Shown here piece by piece: positions 32,899-43,231 of a stretch of DNA of 64,000 bases. The notes beneath the pieces were generated by a model. The model searched no databases. It was given only the letters and a program-made list of their open reading frames with translations, and was not told the DNA's origin. The translations under genes and the position numbers were made by a program. Within the stretch, counting starts at the first letter, position 1. Every line of letters starts with the position of its first letter. The stretch is from Flavobacteriaceae bacterium (GTDB lineage: Bacteria; Bacteroidota; Bacteroidia; Flavobacteriales; Flavobacteriaceae), in the NCBI GenBank assembly GCA_029238215.1, contig JAQWGN010000013.1, positions 1 to 64,000 of the forward strand, in the 5' to 3' direction.

Positions 32899-34917
32899 TC
32901 AGTCTGGATAAGCAACACGAAGATGGTAACTGCTAATTAATTTCTCGGCGAGTACCTTTTTAATCGTTTCAATCTCTCGAAGTGTAATATTCGCCTCAAC
33001 AAATTGTTTTTCATCCATCAATCGCTGAACAATCTTATCGACAAAAGAGATGATTTTTTCTGCAGTTGGTTCTTTCAAGCTTTTTGAGGCTGCTTCTACC
33101 CCATCGGCAATCATCACAATGGCTGTTTCTTTTGAAAATGGTTTTGGTCCAGGATATTGAAAACGCTCTGGATTCACATCTGGATTTTGCTGCTGAGCCT
33201 GTTGTAGAAAATACAGTACTGTTGTTGTTCCATGATGGGTACGTATAAAATCAATAACACGATCTGGTAATTTTACCTTACGCGCTAAAGTAATCCCGTT
33301 AAGCACATGCTCAACAATAATTTTAGAGCTAACTTCTGGTTCAAGCTCATCATAAGGGCTATACGATGCTTGATTTTCACTAAAAAAAACAGGGTTTTTC
33401 ATTTTCCCAATGTCATGATAGAGTGCGCCCACACGAGTTAATAAGGTATTAGCGCCTACTGCATTAGCAGCGGCTTCTGCAATATTGGCCACTTGAAGGG
33501 AGTGTTGAAAGGTACCAGGAGCCTTATCTGCAAGTTCCCGCAAGGTTTTACTATTCGTGTCCGATAGCTCTAGTAATGACGCATCAGAAACTAAACCAAA
33601 CACTTTTTCAAATATGTAAATAAGCGGTTGTACAAATAAGATAGCTAAACCGTTAATAACAAAAAGAAGGAGCACGTCAGATGAAAGCTGGGTCAAATTA
33701 CCATCATGAATAAGTGTAAATGCTAGATATGAGAGCGTATAAAAACTTACAATAAGTCCGACCGAAATAAACAATTTGGCCCTGCGGTATAAATCGTTTA
33801 CACTAAGTGATGCTAATATTCCAGCCATCATATGTAAAAACATAAATTCAAAGCTGTTTGGCACTAAAAAAGCGATAAGGAACAATGTTGTCATTAATGA
33901 AAATATTGCAATTCGCGTATCTAAAAACGTTCTTAGAAGTAATGGAAGCATGCATATTGGCACAGCATACACATATTGGGGATTGATATCAACAATCACT
34001 TTTGTAAGCAATACAAATAGCAAAATATTTACGCATAAAAACGTAATGCGTTTGTTATTGTCAAAGACCAAAGGGCGCGTACGCCATAGAAAAACAAAAA
34101 GCAATAAAACAGGCATGATTACTAAAATAGAATAACCCATTAAAATCAAGGTGGTGTTTGACTGTGTCCAGGTTTGAGATTCATATTCAAGTTGCAAGGA
34201 TTTTAAGAACTGAAGCTTCTCACCCTCTACAACTTCACCCTTTGCAATAATACGTGTACCCTTTGTTATCAAGCCCCGAATTGGAACAATAACAGATAGG
34301 GCCTCTGAACGGAACTGCTCCGTTAATTTATCATCGTACGTAACATTTGGAATAACTATGGAGAGTAAATATTGGCGAGTTCCATCCGAGACTATAACCG
34401 CGTCAAAAACACTAAGAGAATTGTTTAAAACCTGTTTAGCTTCATCAACTGTATACAAGTCATCCAAGACAACAGTTGTTTGCCTTGTGCCATTTACAAG
34501 TGCAATTTCTTCATTGGACTGTTGTTGCTGAGAATTTGAAGTAATTCCAACAGAATACAATTCTTCTAATAAGGTACGCCAATTAACCAAAAAACCGGCA
34601 ACTTCTATGGAACTGGTGAGTTCTAAAACATATTGGTCAAACGATTCTAAAACAGAGTTGGCTACATTTTCTTCAAAAGAAAAATAGCGTGGTACACTTT
34701 CAACCAATACCTTTTTTTCGCTTTCGAGTTCATCTTGTGATTTTTGTATTGGAAAATCATAAGGTGCAAGCAAGGTTTCATACTGCCATGGCTTACCTGC
34801 CTGAATTTCATATTGAAAACTTCCTCCTCGAGGCAGCAAGTATACCACAACTCCAGACGTAATTAAGCACAATAGGATCTTATAAATTCTAGCTTGATGG
34901 CGGTATATGAAAGACAT
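32899..34917 (-). CDS. 7TM-HD (PgpH-like) cyclic-di-AMP phosphodiesterase
   Basis: This 672-residue protein has an N-terminal anchor, a large extracytoplasmic domain (about 40-270), and seven membrane helices (about 270-460). A cytoplasmic HDIG domain follows, with GTFQHSLQVANIAEAAA, LYHDIGKMKNP (the HD metal site) and IVMIADGVEAAS. PgpH-type proteins degrade c-di-AMP to pApA and so adjust potassium and osmotic balance. Length is slightly under the 700-residue norm. Divergent from the NlpC-like gene. Confidence 0.9.
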   Translation of the reverse strand: MSFIYRHQARIYKILLCLITSGVVVYLLPRGGSFQYEIQAGKPWQYETLLAPYDFPIQKSQDELESEKKVLVESVPRYFSFEENVANSVLESFDQYVLELTSSIEVAGFLVNWRTLLEELYSVGITSNSQQQQSNEEIALVNGTRQTTVVLDDLYTVDEAKQVLNNSLSVFDAVIVSDGTRQYLLSIVIPNVTYDDKLTEQFRSEALSVIVPIRGLITKGTRIIAKGEVVEGEKLQFLKSLQLEYESQTWTQSNTTLILMGYSILVIMPVLLLFVFLWRTRPLVFDNNKRITFLCVNILLFVLLTKVIVDINPQYVYAVPICMLPLLLRTFLDTRIAIFSLMTTLFLIAFLVPNSFEFMFLHMMAGILASLSVNDLYRRAKLFISVGLIVSFYTLSYLAFTLIHDGNLTQLSSDVLLLFVINGLAILFVQPLIYIFEKVFGLVSDASLLELSDTNSKTLRELADKAPGTFQHSLQVANIAEAAANAVGANTLLTRVGALYHDIGKMKNPVFFSENQASYSPYDELEPEVSSKIIVEHVLNGITLARKVKLPDRVIDFIRTHHGTTTVLYFLQQAQQQNPDVNPERFQYPGPKPFSKETAIVMIADGVEAASKSLKEPTAEKIISFVDKIVQRLMDEKQFVEANITLREIETIKKVLAEKLISSYHLRVAYPD

Positions 34918-34931
34918 AAAAAAGATTTAAA

Positions 34932-34939
34932 CAAAAATA
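34932..34939 (-). promoter_or_regulatory. -7 box for the 7TM-HD gene
   Basis: The minus strand reads TATTTTTG, an exact match. The predicted start near 34925 leaves a leader of about 8 bases before the ATG at 34917. Confidence 0.45.
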
Positions 34940-34979
34940 CCATTTTTCAACACACCCTTAGCAGGTGATACATTTTCAT

Positions 34980-34987
34980 TATTTTTG
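34980..34987 (+). promoter_or_regulatory. -7 box abutting the NlpC-like gene (leaderless candidate)
   Basis: TATTTTTG, an exact TAnnTTTG, ends 4 bases before the ATG at 34992, so the transcript would begin at or next to the start codon. Confidence 0.5.
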
Positions 34988-34991
34988 AAAA

Positions 34992-35738
34992 ATGACGTAC
35001 GGCATATGTGAGTTGAGTCTAGTTCCATTGCGAGAAGCAGGGCAACACAGCTCCCTACTTGTTAGTGAAATACTTTATGGAGAACTCTTTCAAATTCTTT
35101 CCCAGCAAAAAAAATGGAGTCGTGTTCGACTTCTTGATTCATGCGAAGGGTGGATTGAGAATAGCCAGTACAAGGAGATTAGCAAAGAAGTTTATAACGA
35201 CTTAAAAAACGCAAACACCAAAGTGCTATTAGATTTAGTTGAGTTTGTTTATCAAGATGAAAACATCTTATTCCCTACATCAATAGGAAGCATTGTACAA
35301 CACAGCGCTTTTTTGGGGCATCAGTTTGAGGGTAACGCATCTTTAGGTGTTATAGAGAAATCTAAAATTCGAGAAAATGCTTTTATGTTTTTAAATACGC
35401 CTTACAGACAAGGTGGAAAATCTCCTTTTGGCATTGATGCTTCAGGGTTTGTACAACTTGTTTATAGGCTTTGTGGAATTCTACTACCAAGAACACCAAA
35501 AGAGCAATCTGAAAAAGGAGAGACACTAAGTTTTATAGAAGAATCCGAAGTAGGCGACCTTGCATTTTTTGATGACAATGAAGGGAATATCATTCATGTG
35601 GGTATTGTTCTAGAAAATAATTACATTATTCATGCTCACGGGAAAGTTCGCATGGATCGCTTGGACCAAACTGGAATTTATAATGTTGAGATGCGTAAGC
35701 ACACTCATAAACTACGTCTAATAAAAACTATTTCATAA
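34992..35738 (+). CDS. NlpC/P60-fold protein lacking its catalytic cysteine
   Basis: This 248-residue protein has an N-terminal SH3-like part (about 5-65: LVPLREAGQHSSLLVSEILY, SRVRLLDSCEGWIE) and a C-terminal NlpC/P60 domain (about 120-245). Where the active site should read GIDCSG, it reads GIDASG: residue 150 is Ala (codon GCT, 35439-35441). The W of the usual YxWGG is also changed (YRQGG). The downstream histidines (His202 in IIHVGIV, His214/216) remain. No signal peptide is seen, as usual in Bacteroidota members of this group. It probably binds cell-wall peptides or is an inactive regulator. Confidence 0.85.
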   Translation: MTYGICELSLVPLREAGQHSSLLVSEILYGELFQILSQQKKWSRVRLLDSCEGWIENSQYKEISKEVYNDLKNANTKVLLDLVEFVYQDENILFPTSIGSIVQHSAFLGHQFEGNASLGVIEKSKIRENAFMFLNTPYRQGGKSPFGIDASGFVQLVYRLCGILLPRTPKEQSEKGETLSFIEESEVGDLAFFDDNEGNIIHVGIVLENNYIIHAHGKVRMDRLDQTGIYNVEMRKHTHKLRLIKTIS

Positions 35739-35770
35739 AAAAACCCCACAATAGCAGGTTTAATTTTTTT
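35735..35770. terminator. bidirectional intrinsic terminator
   Basis: An A-run, then AAACC (35741-35745), an 11-base loop, GGTTT (35757-35761) and a T-run (35764-35770) form a short hairpin usable from both strands. It lies between the convergent NlpC-like and TPR genes. The stem is short (5-7 bp), so strength is uncertain. Confidence 0.5.
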
Positions 35771-35790
35771 CTGACAGGTTAAAATTCAAC

Positions 35791-37038
35791 TTAGAGTGAT
35801 TCTAACAAATCACGGTACTTTTTAAAGTTGGCGGTATCACCAATAGTACCATAAATATTTTTAAGTGTGGTTAAGGCATCTATACTTGTTGGATTTATAA
35901 CAATAAGCTGTTCAAGAAAGGGAACTGCCTCTAGAAACAACCCCTCACGTTTTGCTTTAAGTACATCATACTTACGATTATCTGCAGCAGAAGTACCTAA
36001 CGCATTCATTTGGGCTACAATATCAGACTCTCCCTCCAAAATCATTGAGGCAAGATTTAAGTAAGTGGCTTCGTAAGCCGGATCTAACTCAATAGCTTTT
36101 TTATAATAGGCAATGGCCTCCTCGCGACTACCTTGATTACTACTAACTACACCAAGGTTAAAGTACAAAACAGCATTGTTAGGATCTTGTTCTATGGCTT
36201 CTTGCATAAGCGCCGCAAAACGCTGTTCATCACCCATTTTAATAAACAAATCAGCTTCGGTAAGAATTAATCCAATATCCTTAGGAGCTAAGTTTCTTGC
36301 CTCTTTAACTGCTGCCATTGCAGTTTCATTATCGCCTCTATTGAGATGAATAAGAGCAATGTTTTTAACAATTTCAGGCAATCGTGAAGGAGTTAATTCT
36401 TCTCTTAGTGTGAAATCTTTTGTTTTGCTATAAATCTTATATGTTGTTAAATCTATTTCTGTTTCTTCTCCAGTGGCAACTTCAGTTGCGTAATATTTTG
36501 TTGAAACACCCGTATAGTTTAAATCCTTTAAGGTAAGGTAATAGGAAAGTGCATTATCATAATCACCACCATTAACTGCACTTGATGCCGCAAAATAAAG
36601 GTAATCCTTGTTGTTTTCCATATCAAGAGTATAAGCCAAATACAGAGCCTCTGCTGCTTCTGTAAACTTCTCATCTCCATTAAGGGAAACTGCATGGTTA
36701 ACCAAGTCGGTTGACAACGCCGTCTCAGCCTCATCGATAAGTGCAGAATACTTTTTGAGCTTGGCTGCTGACTCTGTAGCTCTAGCCTTACCATAGGCAT
36801 CTATAGCTTCGCTAAAAGCTTTCTCGCCCTGATTGCTAACTCCCAATAAATAATAATAGTGAGACGCATACTTTGGCTCGGCAGAATTCAATAGGGAGCT
36901 ATTTGCCTCTAATTGGCTTAAGGCCTCCTTGTAGGATTTATTATCTACTAGTTTTTGAATGCTTTTAAGCTCTTTTTTTTGGGCAACCAGTCCAAAACAA
37001 ATAAATATAGCAAGAAAAAAGGTGGAATATAATTTCAT
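35791..37038 (-). CDS. exported TPR-repeat protein
   Basis: This 415-residue protein starts at ATG 37038 (MKLYSTFFLAIFICFGLVAQ, a signal peptide); earlier in-frame residues overlap the gyrA 3' end. Tetratricopeptide repeats run over most of the length, clearest in the segments EAIDAYGKARATE, NIALIHLNRGDNETAMAAVK and NLGVVSSNQGSREEAIAYYKKAIELDPAYE. TPRs are protein-protein scaffolds, here in the periplasm. A TPR gene directly after gyrA is an arrangement I associate with flavobacteria. Partner unknown. Confidence 0.85.
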   Translation of the reverse strand: MKLYSTFFLAIFICFGLVAQKKELKSIQKLVDNKSYKEALSQLEANSSLLNSAEPKYASHYYYLLGVSNQGEKAFSEAIDAYGKARATESAAKLKKYSALIDEAETALSTDLVNHAVSLNGDEKFTEAAEALYLAYTLDMENNKDYLYFAASSAVNGGDYDNALSYYLTLKDLNYTGVSTKYYATEVATGEETEIDLTTYKIYSKTKDFTLREELTPSRLPEIVKNIALIHLNRGDNETAMAAVKEARNLAPKDIGLILTEADLFIKMGDEQRFAALMQEAIEQDPNNAVLYFNLGVVSSNQGSREEAIAYYKKAIELDPAYEATYLNLASMILEGESDIVAQMNALGTSAADNRKYDVLKAKREGLFLEAVPFLEQLIVINPTSIDALTTLKNIYGTIGDTANFKKYRDLLESL

Positions 37039-37054
37039 GATAAAGGGTTTGCTT

Positions 37055-39550
37055 TTAATCTTCATTGTTTTCAATAGTAACATCTAAATCAGAGACATCT
37101 TGGATATCCTCATCATCATTCATAACCTTGGCAACAGCAGCGATCGAATCGTCTCCTTTAATGTTTATCAATCGAACACCTTGTGTTGCCCGACCCATTA
37201 CACGAAGTGACTCTACACCCAGTCGAATGGCTATTCCTGAACGATTAATTATCATAAGATCATCTGCGTCAGTGACATTCTTAATTGCTACTAAATTACC
37301 TGTTTTTTCTGTTAAAGCAAGCGTTTTAACACCTTTTCCGCCACGATTAGTAATTCTATAATCCTCTATTTTAGAGCGTTTACCATATCCATGTTCAGAA
37401 ACAACTAAAATATCTGTATCCAAATCATTAACAGCAACCATGCCAACTAATTCATCATTTGAATCTTTAAGAGTTATTCCTCGTACACCCGAGGCATTAC
37501 GTCCCATAGGGCGTGTTTTACTCTCCTCAAAACGTATTGCTTTTCCTGATTTTACGGCCAAAACAACTTGAGATGCACCTGTGGTTAGTTTAGCTTCAAG
37601 CAGTTCATCTCCCTCTCTAATAGTAATCGCATTTATTCCGTTAGTTCTAGGTCTAGAATATTGCTCTAAAGATGTTTTCTTAACCTGCCCTTTTCTTGTT
37701 GCCATAACAACGTAATGACTATTGATATAATCTTCGTCCTTTAAATCTTGCGTACAGATAAAAGCCTTTACCTTATCATCTTGCTCAATGTTCACTAAAT
37801 TTTGGATTGCTCGACCCTTAGCTGTTTTTGAGCCCTCTGGTATTTCATAAACTCGTAGCCAAAAACATTTTCCCTTTTGGGTAAAAAACAACATATATTG
37901 ATGATTGGTTCCTACAAATAAATGTTCAAGGAAATCTTCATTTCTAGTTGTCGAAGCTTTTTGTCCTACTCCTCCTCTATTTTGAGTGCGGTATTCGGCA
38001 AGTGGCGTCCGTTTAATATATCCAGCATGAGATATCGTAATAACAACTTTATCATCAGGAATCATATCTTCAACACGAAAGCTTCCTCCTGCATATTCAA
38101 TAACCGAGCGACGTTCGTCTCCATACTTTTCTTTGACTTCGACAAGTTCGTCCGTAATTATTTGCATACGACGATCTTTCTTTTCCAAAATATCTTTAAG
38201 GTCTTCAATGGTTTTCATCAACCCATCGTATTCAGTGCGTAATTTATCTTGCTCTAAACCAGTAAGCTGGCGTAAACGCATTTCAACAATAGCTTTGGCT
38301 TGAAGCTCAGAAAGCTTAAATGTAGTTATCAATTTTTGTCGTGCCTCATCGGCATTGGCTGAAGCTTTAATAAGTGCAATGACCTCATCAATGTTATCAG
38401 AAGCAATAATCATTCCTTCTAGGATGTGTGCGCGTTCTTCTGCTTTACGAAGCTCGTATTTTGTACGTCGCACCACAACTACGTGTCGGTGCTCTACAAA
38501 ATGATGAATCATGTCGCGTAGATTCAACATTTGAGGACGCCCATGAACAAGAGCAATGTTGTTGACACTAAAAGAGGATTGCAACGCCGTATATTTATAC
38601 AGCATATTTAAAACAATATTAGGAATAGCATCACGCTTTAACACATAAACAACACGCATTCCATTTCGGTCAGACTCATCACGAATGTTTGAAATTCCTT
38701 CAATCTTCTTATCATTAACGAGCTCTGCAGTCTTTCGAATCATTTCTGCCTTATTGACTTGATAAGGGATTTCAGTAACAATAATACATTCACGCCCACT
38801 TACTTCTTCAATCTCTGCTTTAGCACGAACGACAACTCGGCCACGACCCGTATGAAAGGCTTCTTTAACACCATCATAGCCATATATAACGCCGCCTGTT
38901 GGGAAATCGGGAGCTTTAACATATTCCATCAAACCATCGATATCAATGTCAGGGTTTTCGATATAAGCAATCGTACCATTAACAACTTCTGTTAAATTGT
39001 GAGGAGGCATGTTTGTTGCCATACCCACGGCAATACCCGAAGCACCATTAATTAATAAGTTTGGAACTCGAGTTGGAAGAACGGTAGGTTCTTTTAAAGT
39101 GTCATCAAAATTTAATTGATGATCAACTGTATCTTTATCGATATCTGCCATCATGTCTTCAGATATTTTCTGAAGACGAGCCTCTGTGTAACGCATAGCC
39201 GCTGGGCTGTCGCCATCAACAGAGCCAAAGTTACCTTGTCCATCGACCATCATGTAACGCAAACTCCATGACTGTGCCATACGCACCATGGTGTCATAAA
39301 CAGATGTATCTCCGTGTGGGTGATACTTTCCAAGAACTTCACCAACAATACGTGCAGATTTTTTATAGGATGAATTTGCTCTTACACCTAATTCATGCAT
39401 GCCAAACAAAACACGTCGGTGAACGGGTTTCATTCCATCTCTAACATCTGGCAGTGCACGTGACACAATGACCGACATAGAATAATCAATGTAGGCCGAC
39501 TTCATTTCATCTTCTATGTTGATTGGTATCAACTTATCATCTGTAGTCAT
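37055..39550 (-). CDS. gyrA: DNA gyrase subunit A
   Basis: This 831-residue protein starts at ATG 39550 ([16 protein letters not shown]). It has [17 protein letters not shown] and the [24 protein letters not shown]. The catalytic Tyr121 is in AAMRYTEAR, and six beta-pinwheel repeats form the C-terminal domain with QNRGGVGQK as the GyrA box. It introduces negative supercoils together with GyrB (elsewhere). The position equivalent to E. coli Ser83 is Thr82. It ends 16 bases before the TPR gene and is divergent from clpC. Confidence 0.97.
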   Translation of the reverse strand: MTTDDKLIPINIEDEMKSAYIDYSMSVIVSRALPDVRDGMKPVHRRVLFGMHELGVRANSSYKKSARIVGEVLGKYHPHGDTSVYDTMVRMAQSWSLRYMMVDGQGNFGSVDGDSPAAMRYTEARLQKISEDMMADIDKDTVDHQLNFDDTLKEPTVLPTRVPNLLINGASGIAVGMATNMPPHNLTEVVNGTIAYIENPDIDIDGLMEYVKAPDFPTGGVIYGYDGVKEAFHTGRGRVVVRAKAEIEEVSGRECIIVTEIPYQVNKAEMIRKTAELVNDKKIEGISNIRDESDRNGMRVVYVLKRDAIPNIVLNMLYKYTALQSSFSVNNIALVHGRPQMLNLRDMIHHFVEHRHVVVVRRTKYELRKAEERAHILEGMIIASDNIDEVIALIKASANADEARQKLITTFKLSELQAKAIVEMRLRQLTGLEQDKLRTEYDGLMKTIEDLKDILEKKDRRMQIITDELVEVKEKYGDERRSVIEYAGGSFRVEDMIPDDKVVITISHAGYIKRTPLAEYRTQNRGGVGQKASTTRNEDFLEHLFVGTNHQYMLFFTQKGKCFWLRVYEIPEGSKTAKGRAIQNLVNIEQDDKVKAFICTQDLKDEDYINSHYVVMATRKGQVKKTSLEQYSRPRTNGINAITIREGDELLEAKLTTGASQVVLAVKSGKAIRFEESKTRPMGRNASGVRGITLKDSNDELVGMVAVNDLDTDILVVSEHGYGKRSKIEDYRITNRGGKGVKTLALTEKTGNLVAIKNVTDADDLMIINRSGIAIRLGVESLRVMGRATQGVRLINIKGDDSIAAVAKVMNDDEDIQDVSDLDVTIENNED

Positions 39551-39771
39551 GAATGTATTTTTAGTATTAAGACAGTATGCTAATGTAAGCATTCAACGGA
39601 TGAATACTGAAACAACTTCTGTGGTTTTTCGTATAATTTATTAACATTAAGTCACAGTTTTTTGCAATAAATTTTTCTGTTAATTAATTTGTTATTCATT
39701 TATTTTTTTTGTCTATTCGTTTAAAGCATTGAAGTCTTGGTTCAATGTTTGCCTACAATAAAGAAAAAAAT
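39551..39771. promoter_or_regulatory. gyrA/clpC divergent control region
   Basis: A 221-base AT-rich gap. It contains an inverted repeat, ATTCA-acgga-TGAAT (39591-39605), and near-match boxes for both genes: AATGTTTG at 39744-39751 for clpC, and TACATTAG on the minus strand for gyrA. No exact TAnnTTTG box is obvious. No gene is seen. Confidence 0.35.
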
Positions 39772-42327
39772 ATGGATGATAATTTCTCACCTCGAGTTAA
39801 AGATGTTATTACGTATAGCAAGGAAGAGGCCTTACGCCTCGGTCACGATTTCATAGGAACTGAGCATCTGATGCTAGGTTTACTTCGTGATGGCAATGGT
39901 AAAGCAATCTCCATACTTAAAGCATTGGAAATCGATTTAGATTATTTAAGACGAAAAATAGAAATTTTAAGCCCGTCTAACCCTACAAATGTTCCAGAGC
40001 CACAACACAAATCGAACTTACACCTTACAAGACAAGCTGAACGTGCGCTAAAAACTACATTTTTAGAAGCCAAGCTTTTTCAAAGCAATTCCATCAATAC
40101 AGCCCATTTATTGTTGTGTATTCTTCGTAACGAGAATGACCCAACAACCAAGGTGTTACATAAACTACAGGTTGATTATGAAACGGTTAAAGATCAGTTT
40201 AAATACATGTCTGTCGACTCTGATGACGACTTTATAGACATGCCCACTGCAGATGCATTTCCTGAAGATCCCGCTGAGGATGAAAGCGATAATGACTCAT
40301 CCACATTTTCGACGCAAACCGGTAATAAGAAAACGAAAAAGTCTAGCACTCCTGTATTGGATAACTTTGGAAGAGATCTTACCAAAATTGCCCTTGAGGG
40401 TAATATGGACCCCGTAATTGGAAGAGAGAAAGAAATTGAACGAGTATCACAAATTTTAAGCCGTAGAAAAAAGAACAATCCATTACTTATCGGAGAACCC
40501 GGAGTTGGTAAATCGGCTATAGCTGAAGGATTAGCTTTACGCATTATTGAAAAGAAAGTATCGCGTGTTTTATACAACAAACGCGTTGTTACACTTGATC
40601 TAGCCTCATTAGTAGCTGGAACCAAATACAGAGGTCAGTTTGAAGAGCGCATGAAAGCTGTAATGAACGAGCTTGAAAAAAACACAAACATTATCTTGTT
40701 TATAGATGAAATTCACACCATTGTTGGTGCTGGAGGCGCAACAGGAAGTTTAGACGCTTCTAACATGTTCAAGCCCGCCCTTGCAAGAGGAGAAATTCAA
40801 TGTATTGGTGCAACAACCCTAGACGAATACCGTCAAAATATTGAGAAAGATGGTGCACTTGAGCGGCGATTTCAAAAAGTGGTAGTTGACCCCACTTCTG
40901 TGGAAGAAACAATAGAAATTCTTCAAAATATAAAGGACAAATACGAAGCGCATCACAATGTAAACTACACAAACGAGGCAATTGAAGCCTGTGTTAAGCT
41001 TTCTGATAGATACATCACTGATCGTTTTTTACCAGACAAAGCAATTGATGCCCTAGATGAATCGGGATCAAGAGTTCATATTACAAATATGGAAGTTCCA
41101 GAAAATATAGTTACCATAGAAAAAGAGCTGGAGCATGTTCGTGAGCAAAAAAATACCGTTGTTAAGCGTCAGAAATATGAAGAAGCTGCTAAACTTCGTG
41201 ACGATGAGAAAAAACTAGAAAAAGAATTGTTGCTTGCCCAAGAGGACTGGCAAGAAGATCAGCGTCAAAACAGGGAAACCGTAACTGCTGACGACATTGC
41301 TGATGTGGTATCTATGATAACTGGGATTCCATTGCAACGTGTTGCAGATGGAGAAAGCGATCGCCTTGCTAATCTAGAAGCCTTAATACAAGCTAATGTA
41401 ATTGGCCAAGAGAAAGCTGTTGCCAAAGTGGCAAAGGCTATTCAACGTAACAGAACAGGACTTAAAAACCCCAATAAACCTATAGGGTCTTTTATCTTTC
41501 TAGGACAAACAGGTGTTGGAAAAACTCAACTTGCCAAGGTATTATCAAAAGAAATGTTTGATAGTGAAGATGCGCTTATCAGAATTGACATGAGCGAATA
41601 CATGGAAAAGTTTTCCATCTCTAGACTTATTGGAGCACCTCCAGGATATGTTGGCTACGAAGAAGGTGGGCAATTAAGTGAGAAAGTTCGAAGAAAGCCT
41701 TATTCTGTCATTTTATTGGACGAAATTGAAAAGGCACATCCCGATGTTTATAATATGTTATTGCAGGTATTGGACGATGGCTATCTTACAGACTCTCTAG
41801 GACGTCGTATAGATTTTAAAAACACCATTATTATAATGACGTCAAATGTTGGTGCTCGTCAGGTAAAAGACTTCGGCTTAGGAGTAGGCTTTGGTACTGC
41901 AGCACAAAAATCACAGGAAGAAAAAAATATTCAAGGTGTAATACAGAGTGCACTTAAAAAAACTTTCTCTCCTGAGTTTTTAAATAGAATTGATGATGTT
42001 GTTATTTTCAACTCCCTTGAAAAAGAAGACCTAGCAAAAATTATCAAACTCGAATTGACTTCATTGCAAGAGCGAGTTAAAGAACTGGGATATACCCTTA
42101 CACTTTCAAAAAAAGCAGTAGACTTTTTAATTGACAAAGGGTATGATAAGCAATTTGGAGCACGACCATTGGCCCGAGCAATTCAGCGTCATGTTGAAGA
42201 TGCCCTTGCTGGTGAGATTATTAAAAAATCGCTGTCTAGTGGATCTGAGGCTGTATTTAATTGGGATGGTAAAAGCGACTCACTTGAACTAAAAATTAAG
42301 CCAGAAAAAAAAGTGACAAAGTCGTAA
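39772..42327 (+). CDS. clpC: ClpC-type AAA+ chaperone ATPase
   Basis: This 852-residue protein starts at ATG 39772 (MDDNFSPRVKDVITYSKEEA). It has a double Clp N domain (1-145), an acidic linker (148-173), and a first AAA module with GEPGVGKSAIAEGLA (241-255) and FIDEIHTIVGAGG. A middle domain with a UVR motif follows (KYEEAAKLRDDEKKLEKE). The second AAA module has GQTGVGKTQLAKVL and ILLDEIEKAHPDVYN. It unfolds substrates for the ClpP protease in the cytoplasm, typically with adaptor proteins. Stands alone, divergent from gyrA. Confidence 0.95.
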   Translation: MDDNFSPRVKDVITYSKEEALRLGHDFIGTEHLMLGLLRDGNGKAISILKALEIDLDYLRRKIEILSPSNPTNVPEPQHKSNLHLTRQAERALKTTFLEAKLFQSNSINTAHLLLCILRNENDPTTKVLHKLQVDYETVKDQFKYMSVDSDDDFIDMPTADAFPEDPAEDESDNDSSTFSTQTGNKKTKKSSTPVLDNFGRDLTKIALEGNMDPVIGREKEIERVSQILSRRKKNNPLLIGEPGVGKSAIAEGLALRIIEKKVSRVLYNKRVVTLDLASLVAGTKYRGQFEERMKAVMNELEKNTNIILFIDEIHTIVGAGGATGSLDASNMFKPALARGEIQCIGATTLDEYRQNIEKDGALERRFQKVVVDPTSVEETIEILQNIKDKYEAHHNVNYTNEAIEACVKLSDRYITDRFLPDKAIDALDESGSRVHITNMEVPENIVTIEKELEHVREQKNTVVKRQKYEEAAKLRDDEKKLEKELLLAQEDWQEDQRQNRETVTADDIADVVSMITGIPLQRVADGESDRLANLEALIQANVIGQEKAVAKVAKAIQRNRTGLKNPNKPIGSFIFLGQTGVGKTQLAKVLSKEMFDSEDALIRIDMSEYMEKFSISRLIGAPPGYVGYEEGGQLSEKVRRKPYSVILLDEIEKAHPDVYNMLLQVLDDGYLTDSLGRRIDFKNTIIIMTSNVGARQVKDFGLGVGFGTAAQKSQEEKNIQGVIQSALKKTFSPEFLNRIDDVVIFNSLEKEDLAKIIKLELTSLQERVKELGYTLTLSKKAVDFLIDKGYDKQFGARPLARAIQRHVEDALAGEIIKKSLSSGSEAVFNWDGKSDSLELKIKPEKKVTKS

Positions 42328-42364
42328 ATCAATTATATTAATTTACTCTTTCTAGAAATAGGCA

Positions 42365-43231
42365 CTAAACTGCACATAAGCTCATGTCAAGCACAGGAGC
42401 TGAATGTGTAATATATCCTAAGGAAACAAAATCAACGCCTGTTTTTGCATAGGCCACTATATTATCAGGTGTGATATTTCCTGAAGCTTCTGTAGGAAAT
42501 ACATTATTTACCAATGCCACAGCGTGAATAAGCTGTTCTGGAGGCATATTGTCAATCAATACTCTACGAATCCAAGGATGCCCCAAACAGGTGCGCAAGT
42601 CGTCTATAGAGCGTGTTTCTACAATTACAGGAATCGGACTAGCCAAGTTATCTACGTATGCTTTTGTTTTTTTAAGCGCAGCATCTAAGCCTCCACAAAA
42701 ATCAATGTGGTTATCCTTTAACATTATTGCGTCATACAGCCCCATACGATGATTCATACCACCTCCTATGTGAACTGCCCATTTCTCTGCAATTCGAAAG
42801 TTTGGTGTAGTCTTGCGTGTGTCTAGTACGGTACAAGAAGTATCGCAAATCGACAGTTGCACAGAACGAGTAACCGTTGCTATTCCACTCATTCTTTGAA
42901 GGCTATTGAGTAAAATACGCTCCAAAGACAAGATATGTTGTGTTTTACCTTCTAATGTCAATAAGATATCGCCTTTTACAAATGAATCGCCGTCAGAATA
43001 AACGGGAGTTAAAAGAACTTCTGGAGCATGTTGCTCTAAAATCATTTGACAAAATAAAACTCCTGCAAGTACCCCATTGTCCTTTGCAACAAGCTTTGCT
43101 TTAGATTGATGCTCTTGAGGGAAAATAGCTTGAGATGTATGATCGCCTTGCTGGCCTAAATCTTCTGAGATTGCTTGACGAATACACAAAAGCAACTCAT
43201 CGTTATACAAACTTTTAAAGGAATTATGCAT
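42365..43231 (-). CDS. nadC: nicotinate-nucleotide pyrophosphorylase (carboxylating)
   Basis: This 288-residue protein converts quinolinate and PRPP to nicotinate mononucleotide, the third step of de novo NAD synthesis. It has GDHTSQAIFP, LLNSLQRMSGIAT, LDTRKTTPNFRIAEKWAVHIGGGMNHRMGLYDAIMLKDNHI (quoted in parts: DTRKTTPNFR, GGGMNHRMGL, MLKDNHI), and a C-terminal ASGNI. It overlaps the nadB stop by 8 bases. Last gene of nadABC. Confidence 0.95.
   Translation of the reverse strand: MHNSFKSLYNDELLLCIRQAISEDLGQQGDHTSQAIFPQEHQSKAKLVAKDNGVLAGVLFCQMILEQHAPEVLLTPVYSDGDSFVKGDILLTLEGKTQHILSLERILLNSLQRMSGIATVTRSVQLSICDTSCTVLDTRKTTPNFRIAEKWAVHIGGGMNHRMGLYDAIMLKDNHIDFCGGLDAALKKTKAYVDNLASPIPVIVETRSIDDLRTCLGHPWIRRVLIDNMPPEQLIHAVALVNNVFPTEASGNITPDNIVAYAKTGVDFVSLGYITHSAPVLDMSLCAV

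Noticed and set aside
42328-42364. Terminator between clpC and nadC
   Set aside because: An imperfect AT palindrome exists, but there is no stable stem or clear T-run.
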